DNA of 64,000 nt, taken from positions 25,132,177 through 25,196,176 of the forward strand of contig NC_087062.1 in NCBI RefSeq assembly GCF_963678635.1. Direction: 5' to 3'. This stretch comes from Symsagittifera roscoffensis. Its lineage: Eukaryota > Xenacoelomorpha > Acoela > Convolutidae. The translations under genes and the position numbers were made by a program. Shown here piece by piece: positions 36,634 through 47,966 of the stretch. Numbering within the stretch: the stretch's first letter is position 1; every line of letters begins with the position of its first letter. The notes under the pieces were generated by a model. It saw only the letters and a list, made by a program, of their open reading frames with translations. It had not been told where the DNA came from and did not search any database.

Positions 36634-37428
36634 GTTCCGACTTTCGAAGAAAGTGAGGAATATTTATGCTTGTTGTCGTAAACGCTACTACCGCTCAATT
36701 TCAAGTCGTTGAACAGTTTTTTTATCTGAAAGTTATTTACGTTTATTCGATCAAACTTTGAAAAATATTTGACCTGTGATTGTTCATAAATGTATCAAAA
36801 TTAAGTTGCCAATTTAGTCAATTTACGACAATTGGCGCCAGATACATATTGTGCTATTAACGTGTAAGTGGCAATTTAATACAGCTGTTACCTCGTGCTA
36901 AACTGAATTGTGATAAGTTCCGATATAAGTTGTTCCGATTTTCGAAGATAACGGAATATTTATGCTCGGTGTGGTTTTTTATTATTCAGTCATTTCACCG
37001 GTCGGAATAACAATTTTCAGCAAAAAATTTTTATTCCCTTTTGAACACATCAACTTTCTGAGTTCAAAGAAAAAATGAAACTTCACCTCCGATTATTTTT
37101 TTGTAAAGTTCTGGATGTTTGAAAATTGTCAAATTGGCCATGTTCTGGACTAAATTCTGCGCGCTTTGAAGAAGTTATTTTTATTGTTGAGAGCGCAACG
37201 CCAATTATTTATGCGTGGTGAATTATCCCAATCAACAAAATCGTTTCAAATTGAATTGAGGCTAGTTAATTGGATCGGTCGTATTAATTTCGTACAATTC
37301 AAGATTTTTCACTTTGATATTGTCCAAAATTTGTAGATTTTTAATATTTTCTTTTACCAAAAATTATTCGAGATGAGTTAAGGGACAGTCGGAATATTCA
37401 GGGCTTTGCCCTGATACGAGTAGTCTTG
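36634..37428 (+). repeat. Two head-to-tail copies of the hairpin-ended repeat
   Basis: Two starts are visible: GTTCCGACTTTCGAAGAAAG at 36634 and GTTCCGATTTTCGAAGATAA at 36932. The first copy is cut short by the second. The second ends with GGGACAGTCGGAATATT, the hairpin CAGGGCTTTGCCCTG and ATACGAGTAGTCTTGTTT at 37428. A detached end lies at 37592-37637. Confidence 0.6.
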
Positions 37429-37825
37429 TTTGCTCTGACTAATACGTTACTAGAGGCTTAATGCAACACTCTTTGTTCTTCACATAACATGTCGTGTGAG
37501 GGCAAAAGTTTTGTTAAAAAATGATCATATTTTAATTAGGAAAATTGCGTTAAGTTTTTGGAAAGCAAATTTTTTTCATAAACATTACAGGGCAGTCCGA
37601 AGATTCAGAACTTCGCTTTGACACAAGCCATCTTGTTCGAATTCAATTTGTAATCCATTTTTGAAAAACCCTCGATTATCGAATTTATTCATTAAAAGTA
37701 AAACTTAATCACTGCAACAAAAATTTTGATTGCTTCCCAAATTACGCATCATTGTTTGTGTTTCAGAGCGTGATTTGGCTGGATTCGACTTCACAACTTA
37801 CGAAATTAATCTGTGAATCAATAAA

Positions 37826-38700
37826 ATGGAATGTTCAAGTTGTCTTGAAATTTTATATAATGTGCATGCTTTAACTAGTGGACATTCGTTTTGTTGACCT
37901 CCAAAGCCATGTTTAAATGCTCTTAATCACAACAACGCAAAATCAACGCAATGTGCTGTGAGCAATACTGTTATTCAAGTAGAAGTTTCCGACCTCAAAC
38001 CTCTTTACGGAATACGAGATTTCCTGAACGAAATTACAAGCGACATTTGTTATAAAGAAAAAGCAGCAACTCTTTTGCCGCATTTGGGTAATATTGGTGC
38101 AAATATTTTGGAAATTGATCAAGATATAGAACCAGTGACTAACAAAAAACAAAAACTGCAGGATCTTCAGAAAAACAAGATGTTAATAACCGAGTTCACA
38201 GAAGAGAGAACTTCTTTAACACCGCAACTGAGGGAACTTTTGAATTCAGACTGCATTGAATACATCCGTCCAGGCTACGGGAGTGAATTAGAAGCTATGA
38301 CCTTTAATGTCAGTATTGAGAAAATCAGCTCCGTCTTCGGTGGTTCGCAACAATCTGACAAGTACCACTTCGGCGGCTTTGTATTCCAAGTTGCCATTGC
38401 TTATCTCAAAAGAGATGGAGAGCACTGGGTTGGGACTTACTTGCGCATATGGACTTAGCAAGAACGAGACCTACTCATTGGAAACATGATTCTAGTTGTC
38501 TAGCAGTTCTTTTGAGCACTGATCCTAAAAAGAATATTAAATTTTCTGCTAATTATAGATCCGCTAAAGAAGACGATTGGAACTACGGAAATCACAAAGT
38601 TATTCGCTCGGACTATTTGCGAGATCGATCGAATGGCTTCCTCTCGGATAACGACTCAATAACCTTTGAGATATACATTGAGTATCCCTGCATTGTCTAG
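37826..38700 (+). pseudogene. RING plus MATH-domain gene copy, broken
   Basis: From the ATG at 37826 the frame reads MECSSCLEILYNVHALTSGH, then SFC and an in-frame TGA at 37895-37897, then PPKPC and CAVSNTV. This follows a RING finger pattern in which two zinc ligands are Ser instead of Cys. The frame continues (DLKPLYGIRDFLNEI) to a stop at 38456-38458. A shifted frame then gives VLLSTDPKKNIKF, EDDWNYGNHKVI and GFLSDNDSITFEIYIEY, which looks like the end of a MATH (TRAF-like) domain, to a stop at 38698-38700. RING plus MATH proteins are ubiquitin ligases in known families. This copy is intron-free and dead, so a retrocopy is possible. Confidence 0.55.
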
Positions 38701-38702
38701 AT

Positions 38703-39590
38703 ATGTCGTGAAACTAATTTTGGGGCCATTAGAAAGGTAACAAAAAAGATTATACTGATAACAAAAAAGATTATACCCTCAACTGAAAATTAATGTCTTC
38801 TAACCCGGTTTTCTGCATCGGTTTTCGAAGAAAGTGTGGTATGTTTCTGCTTGTGGTGTATATTTTCTTCACTCTCCAAAGCATTTTTTATGGAATATTT
38901 TTTGGTGACATGTCAAATAAATATCCCATACAAAAGTACCACATTCCAAAATATTCCATTCCAACATGTCCCAATAGACGCAATAGCTTATACCACTATA
39001 GCCCACGCCAATTGCATTATCCCATAAAGGATTGAATAAAAACTATTTAATGATATAAATTACTGAGTATTAGTGCATATCTTCTTATCGCAATTGTAAT
39101 GGGTCTCAACTCAGCTGCCTGAACCATTTTGAGACGCCAATCATATAAGGATATTGGTAATGGTAAAAATTCTTTTCTAGGGATTAAAATTTGTTTTTCA
39201 ACCTGTTAATTGAAATTTTGATAGTGCGACACAACGATAAGATATATCATTATACACATTAGTCTTTTTACAAGGAACACCAATACGACAGATTGTATCA
39301 ATGGCATGATTAAACGAAGCAAAACGTGGTGTCTGAAAAAGTTTATCTTGAATACCTTTTGGTTCCAACTTAAAACTTAATTCAAAGGATTTTTTCATCA
39401 TACTTATCTATCCTTAGTTTTTAAAAACATTCCCAGCTTAAAGCTTCGTTACTCGGATGTCGGTTCTGCGCTCCCACTAATCACTAATTACGTTTGCGAA
39501 AACGCCGATGAGTTTGACATGTGCTGATATCCTCGAGAAGCTTGACTAACTCGCATCATATCAAAGGAGAAACAATTGTTAACTTTTAAT
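38703..39590. other. Intergenic, small repeats
   Basis: No gene supported. AACAAAAAAGATTATAC is repeated at 38738 and 38760. At 38815 CGGTTTTCGAAGAAAGTG resembles the start of the hairpin-ended repeat family. At 38940-38990 short CATTCCAA/CATTCC repeats occur. Confidence 0.4.
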
Positions 39591-39594
39591 CCCC

Positions 39595-39910
39595 CAGCTC
39601 GAAATGTCCGACAACATTGTTAACTTTTAATCCCCCAGCTCTGTGGAATCACTCTGAAAACGCAACGGCGAGACTCATTCAAACAACTAGTGCAGTTGAA
39701 GGCTGGCATAACGGCGTTACCTTACGACGCAATTCCAAAACAGTCACCCTTCGAGTGATACGTTTTTGGAAAACATTTATCTCGACTCCTGCAACCAGTA
39801 GTTCAATACTCTGAAAACAAGCAGCGGCAACACTAATCAAACCCAAAAAATGCCAAGAGCTCAATGAAAAAGTGCGTATGATCACAAATTCGTACAAAAC
39901 TCAGATATAG
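39595..39910 (+). pseudogene. Transposase C-terminal relic (MULE/FLYWCH type, tentative)
   Basis: The frame around 39630-39900 has LWNHSEN, then TTSAVEGWHN, a run ending RFWKTF, a stop, then PKKCQELNEKV. The AVEGWH and xKxxELNExV motifs in this order recall the C-terminal part of MULE-like transposases that animals carry near FLYWCH domains. The catalytic part is not seen. A 42-bp tandem duplication containing TTAACTTTTAATCCCCCAGC lies at 39576-39641. Confidence 0.4.
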
Positions 39911-39914
39911 TAGA

Positions 39915-40997
39915 TTACTTTCAAGCTCTGGCTCATTTGAAACTCAGGTCTCAATGATTAACTTTTTGCATAATTTTCTCATGTTAACATTACTTTGATG
40001 TATTTTAAATTTATTTTTTCTCAGAGGTACCATTTTTGTGAGTGTGAGGTGATAAAGGACAATACAAAAATGATTTTGCCTCTTCCCTCACCACGCCCAG
40101 GGTGGTTTTTGGGTCCTTCCAGCATCAGGGTGGTTTTTGGGGCTTGGAAAGAAATGTTTCTCCATTTCGAACTGAAACATTTGATCCACGGTGAATGAAT
40201 CGTTTGATCTTAAAACCAAGAGGCCATGTTCCTGAATCAAAATTCCCAGTAAGTTTACAAATTAACATCCTTTTTGCTGAGAAAGTTTAAACGGGCGGAG
40301 GTTTTATAACCGGCGTTGAAATTTTCACACTGAAAAACTCTGTGCGTAGACGGCGGAGTAAATCGTTCGAAATTGAATTGTGGAGTCATTTATTCATATT
40401 TGTAGGATACGAGACCCTAAATACTTCCGTTTAAATTTCCTTTAAATTTAATGAGCGAGTGGGGGATAAAATGAAAAAAAGAACAAAAAAAACTGATTTT
40501 TCCCTCTTTCGATAACTTCATCAACTTTTTAACAAGAAAATTATTGAAACGCCTTGAAGTACAATGAGAACCGTCAAAATTTTTCTCCGATATCTGCGTA
40601 GGTTGTTTTATGCTAAGGTCTATAAAATTTTGATTAAGCAAAGGCGAAAAAACTCATTGCAGATTTTTCCGAATAGCTCAGAAAGATCAAACAAGCTTGG
40701 GCTGAACCAAAGTTATAGGTCAGCCGGCCAGCTCAATTTATTACAACTCGTCCGAACAAAACTTGAGGACATATCAGCGAATTTTTCTTAAAAGCAGCCA
40801 GCTAAAATAGTTTTGTTTAAAACATATTAAAGAAAGCAGAATTGCAAATAATTTTGTTCAATTTCAACTTCATAGTTCGTGGCAGTGTGTTTTAATTAGC
40901 TTAGGTAGACTGCTGTATTAGGGCGTCGCTTTTTCTTTTCTTTTCCCGCCAGCAGCTTAGAGTTGATTTATCAGCTTAGGTAGTGGAAACTGCTTTG
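39915..40997. other. Intergenic, up to the BEL insertion site
   Basis: No gene. 40290-40600 looks like a diverged copy of the hairpin-ended repeat (GAGCGAGTGGGGGATAAAAT). AGGGTGGTTTTTGGG is repeated at 40099 and 40127. TAGCTTAGGTAG-like blocks recur at 40897 and 40972. Confidence 0.4.
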
Positions 40998-41002
40998 TGG
41001 CT

Positions 41003-41303
41003 TGTTCGCGCTTAGATTAATGACGTCATTATAGCGCGAAAGTGAAAAAGCTAAAATTAGATTTGCTTAGACAAAAGGCCTTGAAAACTACTGGTTTGTC
41101 CGATTAATGTCAGTTTGCCATCAAAAATGTTTATAGATTTTTCAGATTGTTGAAAACCGTATTGCTAAAATGCTAACCGAAAATGTTAAACTGATTGTTG
41201 TCATATATTACTTACTCTTCATATTATCTGTTAAGTTGCCGATAATTTACAGATTTTGATGCAGGTTTTTTGTAGATCTTACAGGATACGAGAGTGCGGC
41301 ACA
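41003..41303 (+). repeat. 5' LTR of the BEL element
   Basis: 301 bp, TGTTCGCGC to GCGGCACA. Contains GACGTCATTATAGCGCGAAA near the start, including a CRE-like TGACGTCA palindrome at about 41020-41027. No clear TATA box. Confidence 0.9.
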
Positions 41304-41306
41304 TTT

Positions 41307-41324
41307 TGGTCCGCCGACCCGGAC
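41307..41324 (+). promoter_or_regulatory. Candidate primer-binding site
   Basis: TGGTCCGCCGACCCGGAC begins three bases after the LTR. It starts with TGG as required to pair with a tRNA CCA end. The complement resembles an animal tRNA-Tyr 3' end with about four mismatches, judged from memory, so the tRNA identity is a guess. Confidence 0.5.
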
Positions 41325-41377
41325 CCGATATTCCGGACGATATTCCAGAGGATTTTCAGGACGATATTCCGGACAGT

Positions 41378-41945
41378 ACGACCCAATTGGCCGCAAGTGT
41401 GCAATAAACCGAAAATTGCCCAAACAACCCAATTGGCCGAAAGTGACTAATTAGCCGAAATTTGCCCAAACACAAGCCAATTGGCCGAAAGTGACTAATT
41501 AGCCGAAATTTGCCCAAACACAACCCAATTGGCCGAAAGTGACCAATTAGCCGAAATTTTTCCAGAGACGACCCAATTGGCCGAAAGTGTCCAATTAGCC
41601 GATATTTGTCGAAACACGACCCAATTGCCCGAAATTGTGCAATTAGCCGAAAATTGTCCAAACACGACCCAATTGGCCGAAATTGTGCAATTAGCCGAAA
41701 TTTGTCCAAACACGACCCAATTGGCCGAAATTGTGCAATTAGCCGAAAATTGTCCAAACACGACCCAATTGGCCGAAATTGTGCAATTAGCCGAAATTTG
41801 TCCAAACACGACCCAATTGGCCGAAATTGTGCAATTAGCCGAAATTTGTCCAAACACGACGCAATTGGCTGAAATTGTGCAATAGCCGAAAGTTTCCCGA
41901 AGATACCGAATTGGCCAGAAGTGTCCAATTAGCCAAAAATTGTCA
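41378..41945. repeat. 48-bp minisatellite in the BEL leader
   Basis: About 11-12 units of 48 bp, each made of two related halves carrying CAATTGGCCGAAA and CAATTAGCCGAAA with AAACACGACC spacing. The unit is a multiple of three, so several frames on both strands are open by repetition alone (one reaches 190 codons on the minus strand). These have no other support as genes. Confidence 0.9.
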
Positions 41946-42787
41946 GAAGGTGTCCAATTTCATGTATTTTTCAGGTATCCTGATTGTGGATTGTGGACAC
42001 CCATTTTTTCTCGACACCCGAAGTTTTCTGTGGAATTTGGATTCTACCGGTGAACGCCTCTACAAATCTTGTAAGACTAAAAAACCAAAATTTTATCCAT
42101 TTGTGCTAACTTGCTGATTTGATGCTTTAAATTCTAATACGAGGTTTTTTGATGGCAAAATCGTAACCCCCAATTTTTCTCGATACCAAAACCTGATCAG
42201 AAAATTTTCTGTGGGTTTAGGAAAAAACCGGCCTCATAAACCTTAATTACGTTATCCTAACACCGTGTTTGTAAGCTCAACACCGTATCGAAAAAAAAGG
42301 CCAAAAATTTTGAAAAAAAAATTGAAAATTTTTGATTTTTTTTCCAAAAATCTTTAAGTTTTGCAAATTATTCAGCAAAAACGACCGAGTCGAGTTTTTT
42401 GCCCAAATTTCGGACTTTTAACGGAAAAAAAAACTCAAAATTTCGCAAGCGCACCAGGTTACTGTTGGAACTTGAACTGTTGGGTAAAAAAGTGAAAAAA
42501 AAAAATTTTTGAAAACTTTCGGAAAAAAAAATTTGGAAAATTTTCGAAAAAAAAATCCGAAATTTTCGAAAACAAATTTCTGAAAAAACGCCGTGTTTAT
42601 TGTTGAAACGTGGTGCAGCTAACTAAACTAGTTCAATTGGATAAAAGTAGCCGTAGTCGAGACCCGTAGCGTATTATTAAGCAAATCGTCTTACCTTTTG
42701 CTACAACCTTGTTAGCTCAGGGTGTTGCGGGAGGTCAGGTCGCGGTTTGCTTGATTCCCTTCCTCTAAAGTTGATTTAATTCACTAA
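41946..42787 (+). other. BEL leader, non-coding
   Basis: An imperfect internal duplication (about 41998-42075 and 42165-42245, sharing TTTTTCTCGA(C/T)ACC and TTTTCTGTGG) is followed by a highly A/T-rich stretch with many A runs. No frame is supported until 42788. Confidence 0.5.
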
Positions 42788-43387
42788 ATGTTCATACTAG
42801 CTGCTAGCTCGCTGCACCACGCTTTGAAAAAACTTTCCCCCGCTTCGCAAAAGCGTGTATCTCAATCGTGCTTAGCCATTCCCGGGTTAAGTTTCAACCA
42901 TAACGCAGTGAACGTCCGTAAAACTTGTCAGTATCAACTTGATCACTATCTCTTAAACCGAACCGACATTGTTATTTGGCACGACGCTGTTAATAACTCT
43001 ATTAGTCGACACCGTAGTAATAACGTTAACGCACTAACTCCTAACCAGCTTAAGAAGATTCTTTTAAACTATAAGCGTAATATTTATGCAATCGTTTACT
43101 GTAAACGTGTAGGCACGGAAGATATATATAGTAAGTTGAAAGAGTCAGGTATAATAGTTATTAACATAGTAACAGACCTGATATCTAGAAGGAAGCAGAA
43201 CCTCACTGAGTTAGGACAAAAGTACTTAGAACTACACCAGGATCCCTCTCTAGAACTGAAAACGTTTACGATCCTTAGGCGTTATAGCAAGAATTTGAAG
43301 TATATTATTTCAAAGAAAAAAACTCTTAAGCCAGGAAAACGCAAGCGGCAAGCTAATCGAAACGGAAGAAATGCTGAGCAGCACTAG
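42788..43387 (+). CDS. Extra 199-residue protein upstream of gag
   Basis: Intact ATG-to-TAG frame between the leader and gag, on the same strand. The product is soluble, with a hydrophobic strand DIVIWHD followed by NNSISRHRSNN, a second core AIVYCKRVGT, and INIVTDL. The C-terminus is very basic (KPGKRKRQANRNGR). The alternating strands and the D-x2-I-W-H-D block suggest an SGNH/GDSL-like fold, but the catalytic triad could not be placed. Not a usual part of BEL/Pao elements. It is the only undamaged frame in this copy. Confidence 0.6.
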   Translation: MFILAASSLHHALKKLSPASQKRVSQSCLAIPGLSFNHNAVNVRKTCQYQLDHYLLNRTDIVIWHDAVNNSISRHRSNNVNALTPNQLKKILLNYKRNIYAIVYCKRVGTEDIYSKLKESGIIVINIVTDLISRRKQNLTELGQKYLELHQDPSLELKTFTILRRYSKNLKYIISKKKTLKPGKRKRQANRNGRNAEQH

Positions 43388-43551
43388 GAAATAAATAAAT
43401 TGCTTCTCTAAGGTGTGATATTGTTTAATGAGTCAGAATATAATTTATCAATACTAAATATAAGGTCTTAAATTAATTATTCCCTTTTTTTTCTCTCAAA
43501 CTGAGCAGTTGAGCGGTTGAGTAGAAGTGAACAAGTTTAAAAGTAATCAAA

Positions 43552-45455
43552 ATGACAGAACAAATTGAGTTAAAATACCGACGATTGATGAATGGTCGAA
43601 CATCACTAGAAAATGAGCTTTCCGTAGTTCACAGTCGCATAACTGAGAGTTTAGAGGGACAAATTCGGAAAACAAAAATAAACGCCTTAATTGAATCTTG
43701 CAAGAGTATTCTCGAAAAGCATTAGCTAAAAACGATGAACTTGTGATATTAGCTAATAAAACCGATAACCATAGCAAATTATTAACAGAGTTGGCTGCAT
43801 GGTGGGGTAGGATAGTTAAAGTTAACGATGAAGTAACTGGTAAGGCTCGCGCTTATATGGAATCTAATCAAGCTTCAGAGGTCTGCGTCAGTGAAACTAG
43901 TCGATCAAAAGTTTCATCAAAATCGGCAAAATCCGGGTCGAGTAAGCAAAGCTCAATGAAATCATTGACTCCCAGTGAGCGCCGCAAAGAGCTGCTCCTA
44001 GCGAAGATGAAGCGAGAAGAGTTGGAAAAACAACATGAAGCAACCTTAAGACTGAAACAACAGGAAGCCATCATCGAAGAGCAACAGCATTTGATTAAGA
44101 TGGAATGAAAACAACAAGAAATTAAATTTGAAATTGACCGTAAAGAGCAAGAACATCGTTTACGAATCGAAAAAAGTCGGCTTGAAATGGAACGATTAAG
44201 AGAAGAAAATTGTATTTAAGTAGCTGAAGCAAAAATGGTTGAAACTGAATACCTCGAAGAGTCTGAAATAGATCAGCATCTCGAGCTGGCGTCTTCGGTT
44301 GATCGTCGTTCTGACAGAGTAAACGATTGGGTTGATCATGCATTAGAAAACCAAAAAGGACCCCAGGTAGTTCCGTCTTCTTCAAAGTTTGAAAACTGTA
44401 TAAATATAGAAAGTCGTTCGCATCAACACAGAAATGTGTCCACAGCGGAAGCTTCACCTCGGCGATCGTTGCCGAATCGGACTTTTGATTGTGATCAACA
44501 ATGTTATCCCTATCAACCAACCGTCTCCTTCAGCGATGGCGATGGAATCAAGCACGCTGTATCCACTAATCCTGAGCACGAAACGCAGTCGTTGCTTATT
44601 TCCAATAACGCTACACTTTGCGAAAACAATACATCATCATTTTTTAATCCAGCTGGAACAGCAGCTACCAATACTCCGGTATGCTGTTACTTCTCTGTAC
44701 CTCATCCTTCGTCTTCCATTCAACATATCCCCGTCAACAACTTCAATAACGATTCCCGAGTTGTTGGAAACATGCCCGCCATCTCCAATCAATACTCTGG
44801 ATACACCCCCCATGCCATTGTGTCACAACCACCTGCAAATTTAATCTGCAGAAATCAAAACTTGCTATCACATAACGTGTATAGCAACCCTGCGCCAGTG
44901 AACAATCCGTTTAGCGGACAGTCTGCCGTTATTAGTCAGCCCAACTTGCCACTAATGTCACAGTGGACACCCGCAGTCACCCAGTGTATCACTGGGGTAA
45001 CAAGTGATGGTAACACAAACCCATCAGTTGGTGTTTTTTCATCCGTAACGCCAATATCTCAGCAACAATTCCCCCACGTATCAAGTGGTGGTACCGTTTA
45101 CTATGGGTTTCCCAATCACGACGCATCGGCTGAAAACACTTACATATATCAGCAGCAACCTTTTGCAGCTAATCCTAGCAACACATTGCCGTCGTTGCAA
45201 CCAGTTCCCCATTGCAAGCCGTGACACTGAATGACTTAGTCCAAGCTCTGTCAGCCTCAAAGAAGGATCCCCTTCCAGAATGGAAGCTGGCCCAGTACAA
45301 TGGCAACCCGCTCCAATGGCACGAATGGTTTGGCCAATTTTGCAGTACTGTAGACGAAGCGTCCCTAAGCGATGATGTGAGGTTGACTTATTTATAAAAC
45401 ATTAGTCACGGGAAAAGCTAAGTCAGCCATAGCAGAGTTCGCATACAGTGGAAGA
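43552..45455 (+). pseudogene. gag: BEL Gag, N-terminal and middle part, broken
   Basis: Begins with ATG at 43552 (MTEQIELKYRR) and runs 57 codons to a TAG at 43723-43725. The coding continues in another frame from about 43700, through a Gln/Glu/Lys coiled-coil region with in-frame TGA at 44106-44108 and TAA at 44217-44219. It then runs on to 45224 as a long Ser/Pro/Asn/Gln-rich linker. A frame change near 45212 leads to NDLVQALSASKKDPLPEWKL and NGNPLQWHEWFGQF, typical for BEL Gag. Another, at 45392-45396, leads to KTLVTGKAKSAIAEF. Both stops could be single C-to-T changes (CGA to TGA, CAA to TAA). Confidence 0.8.
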
Positions 45456-47966
45456 ATGTATAAAGATGCTCTGAAAACTCTAGAAAGAAAGTTTGGCCAG
45501 CCACAAAACGTAATTACGGCCCACCTTGATAAGTTGTCCAGTTTCCCGCAGCTTCGAATGCACAACTCTGAGAACATCATTAGCTTCTCGATGACCATTT
45601 CAAGTCTAGTGGCTGTCTTTAGGTCTCTTGATTATGAAGAAGATTTGAAAAGCGTCTCTTTGTTAAATCAAGCTCTTTCGAAAATTCCACCAAACATGAG
45701 AGAATCGTGGACAGTTTTTGTCGTGAAACGTAATTGGTCACGCCCCAACCTAAATGACTTTAACAATTGGTTAAAAGATAAAGCAGAAGCTCATGAGCAA
45801 ATGAAAACCATGTCTGGAAAGCCCAAAGTCGAAGAGCCATCCAAAACTAAAGCTGTTACGAGAGTTTTTGCCTCGACAAGTACAGTTGAGAAAAAGTTTG
45901 AATATCCTTCTTGTATCCTCTGCAAGGGGAAACATGCCTTGTGGAAGTGTTCTGTGTTTAAGGAGAAAACTCCAACACAACGTGCGAAATTCTCTGCGGA
46001 AAACAAATTGTGCTTCTCCTGCTTACAAGGGAACCACGCATTCCGGCAATGTCCCAGAGCAAAGAAATGCACCAAACCAGGTTGCACTAGCACCCATAGT
46101 GTACTTCTCCATGGGGCTGAACGTGTTTTTCCTAGTCGAAATCCGGACAAAAATGAAAGCCATACAAGACCCAACGCTGGTCAACCAAGATCTAATGCAG
46201 AGCCGGATAAAGCGAGCACAAACGCTGATCGAAAATCATTCAGCAAGAATATACCAAACGCAAGTTCGAATCATGCAGACATTAATCCCGTTCCGTTGGA
46301 TGTAAGTTGCGCAATCTCGAACGACCAATCATCAATCATAACATCGAAAGGGTTACTGCCCATAATCAAGCTCCAAGTTTCCACCGATTTCCAGAGTGCT
46401 GATTGTTTAACATTGTGTGACTCAGCATCTAGTCATTCCTGGATATCGGCTAAATTAGTCAAATGTCTGAATCTCTCAGGAAGAGATTTGGATCTCACAG
46501 TAAATGGTATTAACACAACGACTGTTGTTAAAACGAAACAAGTTCAGATGAAGGTATCTTCTAACTTCGATGGATTCGAATACACATTCGAATTAACCGC
46601 ATTTGTCAAGGATGAACTTAAAGTCGGTACCGATACCGTCAACATCCCTGCATTACAGAGCAAGTATCCATACCTTGCTCCAATCAAACCAATTGTGTAT
46701 AGCTACGCCGATGTAGACTTAATAATTGGTCAAGACTCCTTCCATGCTATTCGGCCTGAGGAGTATTTCAAGAGTGAGGCCGATCCAAACACATCGCCCG
46801 TCGCGGTTCGCCTTCCAATAGGCTGGGTCTTAAGCGGCCCAATGCCGACATATACTGGTTTCCTTTCTACTTGTTTCAAGTGCAATACGGATGATACCGA
46901 ACTAGCTTGTCAAATCAAACGCTGGTATGAAATAGCGTCATACGGAGCCTACAAACAGGTCGATTCCCGTTCAGCCGAAGACAAAAGGGCGGCTAAAATA
47001 CTTGATTCCTCCACCGTCCACGATGGATCAAGATACGCTGTAGGTATGCTTTGGGCAGAAGAATCTATCATGTTACCAGATAATTACTATTCCTCTTTGG
47101 TTCAATTAAAATCGTTGGAAAAACGTTTAGCGAAAGATCCTCACTTAAGGGATCAATACTCAAAAACTATCGAAGATGATTTGAGTAAAGGATACGTGAT
47201 TCAAGTTCCTCCCCATAATTTTTCGAACCGCAGCATACGCGAGTGGTATCTTCCTCACCATCCCGTGGTGAATCCAAACAAACCTGGTAAAGTGAGGCGT
47301 GTCCTTAACGGAGCGTCTAAATTCCACGGTACGTCATTGAACAAATCGTTGCTAGTAGGACCCGACCTACTGCAAAACCTTGTGCTCGTTCTCCTCCGTT
47401 TTCGTCAACATCATTTTGCCGTATCGGCTGACATTGAAGGGATGTTCCTACAAGTCGGCGTCCTTCCAGAGGACCAACCATCTCTTCGTTTTCTGTGGCG
47501 GGAGGATCCCACAGCCGATGTGGTTGTACATCAATACACCAGACATATCTTTGGAGCGAGAGATTCGCCAACGTGTGCAAATTATGCATTGCAACGGACT
47601 GCAATGGATAATCAGGCGATGTTCCCTGACGCAGCATCCGCAGTTCTAGAGAAATTTTATATGGACGACTACCTTGACTCCTTTGAGGACCCTGATGTTG
47701 CATTTAAAATGAGTCAAGAGTTGAATAATCTGTTAGCTCTAGGTGGTTTTAAATTAACTAAATTCATAAGTAACGTAACTAAAATTAATAAAGAGTTAAG
47801 CCCGCCCCAAAGCGCGCCGCAACAGGAAAGTAAAAAAATTGTAACTTGTGGGGATAATTCTTCTCATGTTCTTGGTCTGAATAGGGACCATATTGACGAC
47901 ACTTTGGTCGTAAGCCGTGGTGTCAACCGTGAACTTAAAAATTCGATAACACAGCGAACAGTGTGA
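45456..47966 (+). pseudogene. gag-pol: BEL Gag C-terminus, protease and reverse transcriptase
   Basis: Open for 836 codons, continuing the frame from 45396. Residues 1-120: end of Gag capsid-like part. About 153-215: zinc-binding cysteine/histidine cluster (CILCKGKHALWKC, CFSCLQGNHAFRQC). About 317-332: protease active site LTLCDSASSHSWIS. About 450-465: RLPIGWVLSGP, typical for BEL. About 610-770: reverse transcriptase with GKVRRVLNGASKFHG, SADIEGMFLQV (Asp 659), HIFGARDSPTCANYAL and YMDDYLDS (Asp 737 and 738). The RT motifs look intact. The frame ends in TGA at 47964-47966, but the same frame goes on coding behind it. Confidence 0.85.

Noticed and set aside
39198-39401. 67-codon minus-strand frame
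   Set aside because: Short, no recognised motif, no supporting context.
41356-41928. Long minus-strand frame (190 codons) and + strand frames in the 48-bp array
   Set aside because: Produced by a repeat whose period is a multiple of three; the products are pure repeats, on both strands, with no other coding signal.
44434-44844. 136-codon frame within gag
   Set aside because: Alternative-frame shadow of the Ser/Pro-rich Gag linker.
47317-47703. Minus-strand frame across the BEL reverse transcriptase
   Set aside because: Antisense shadow of a clearly coding region.
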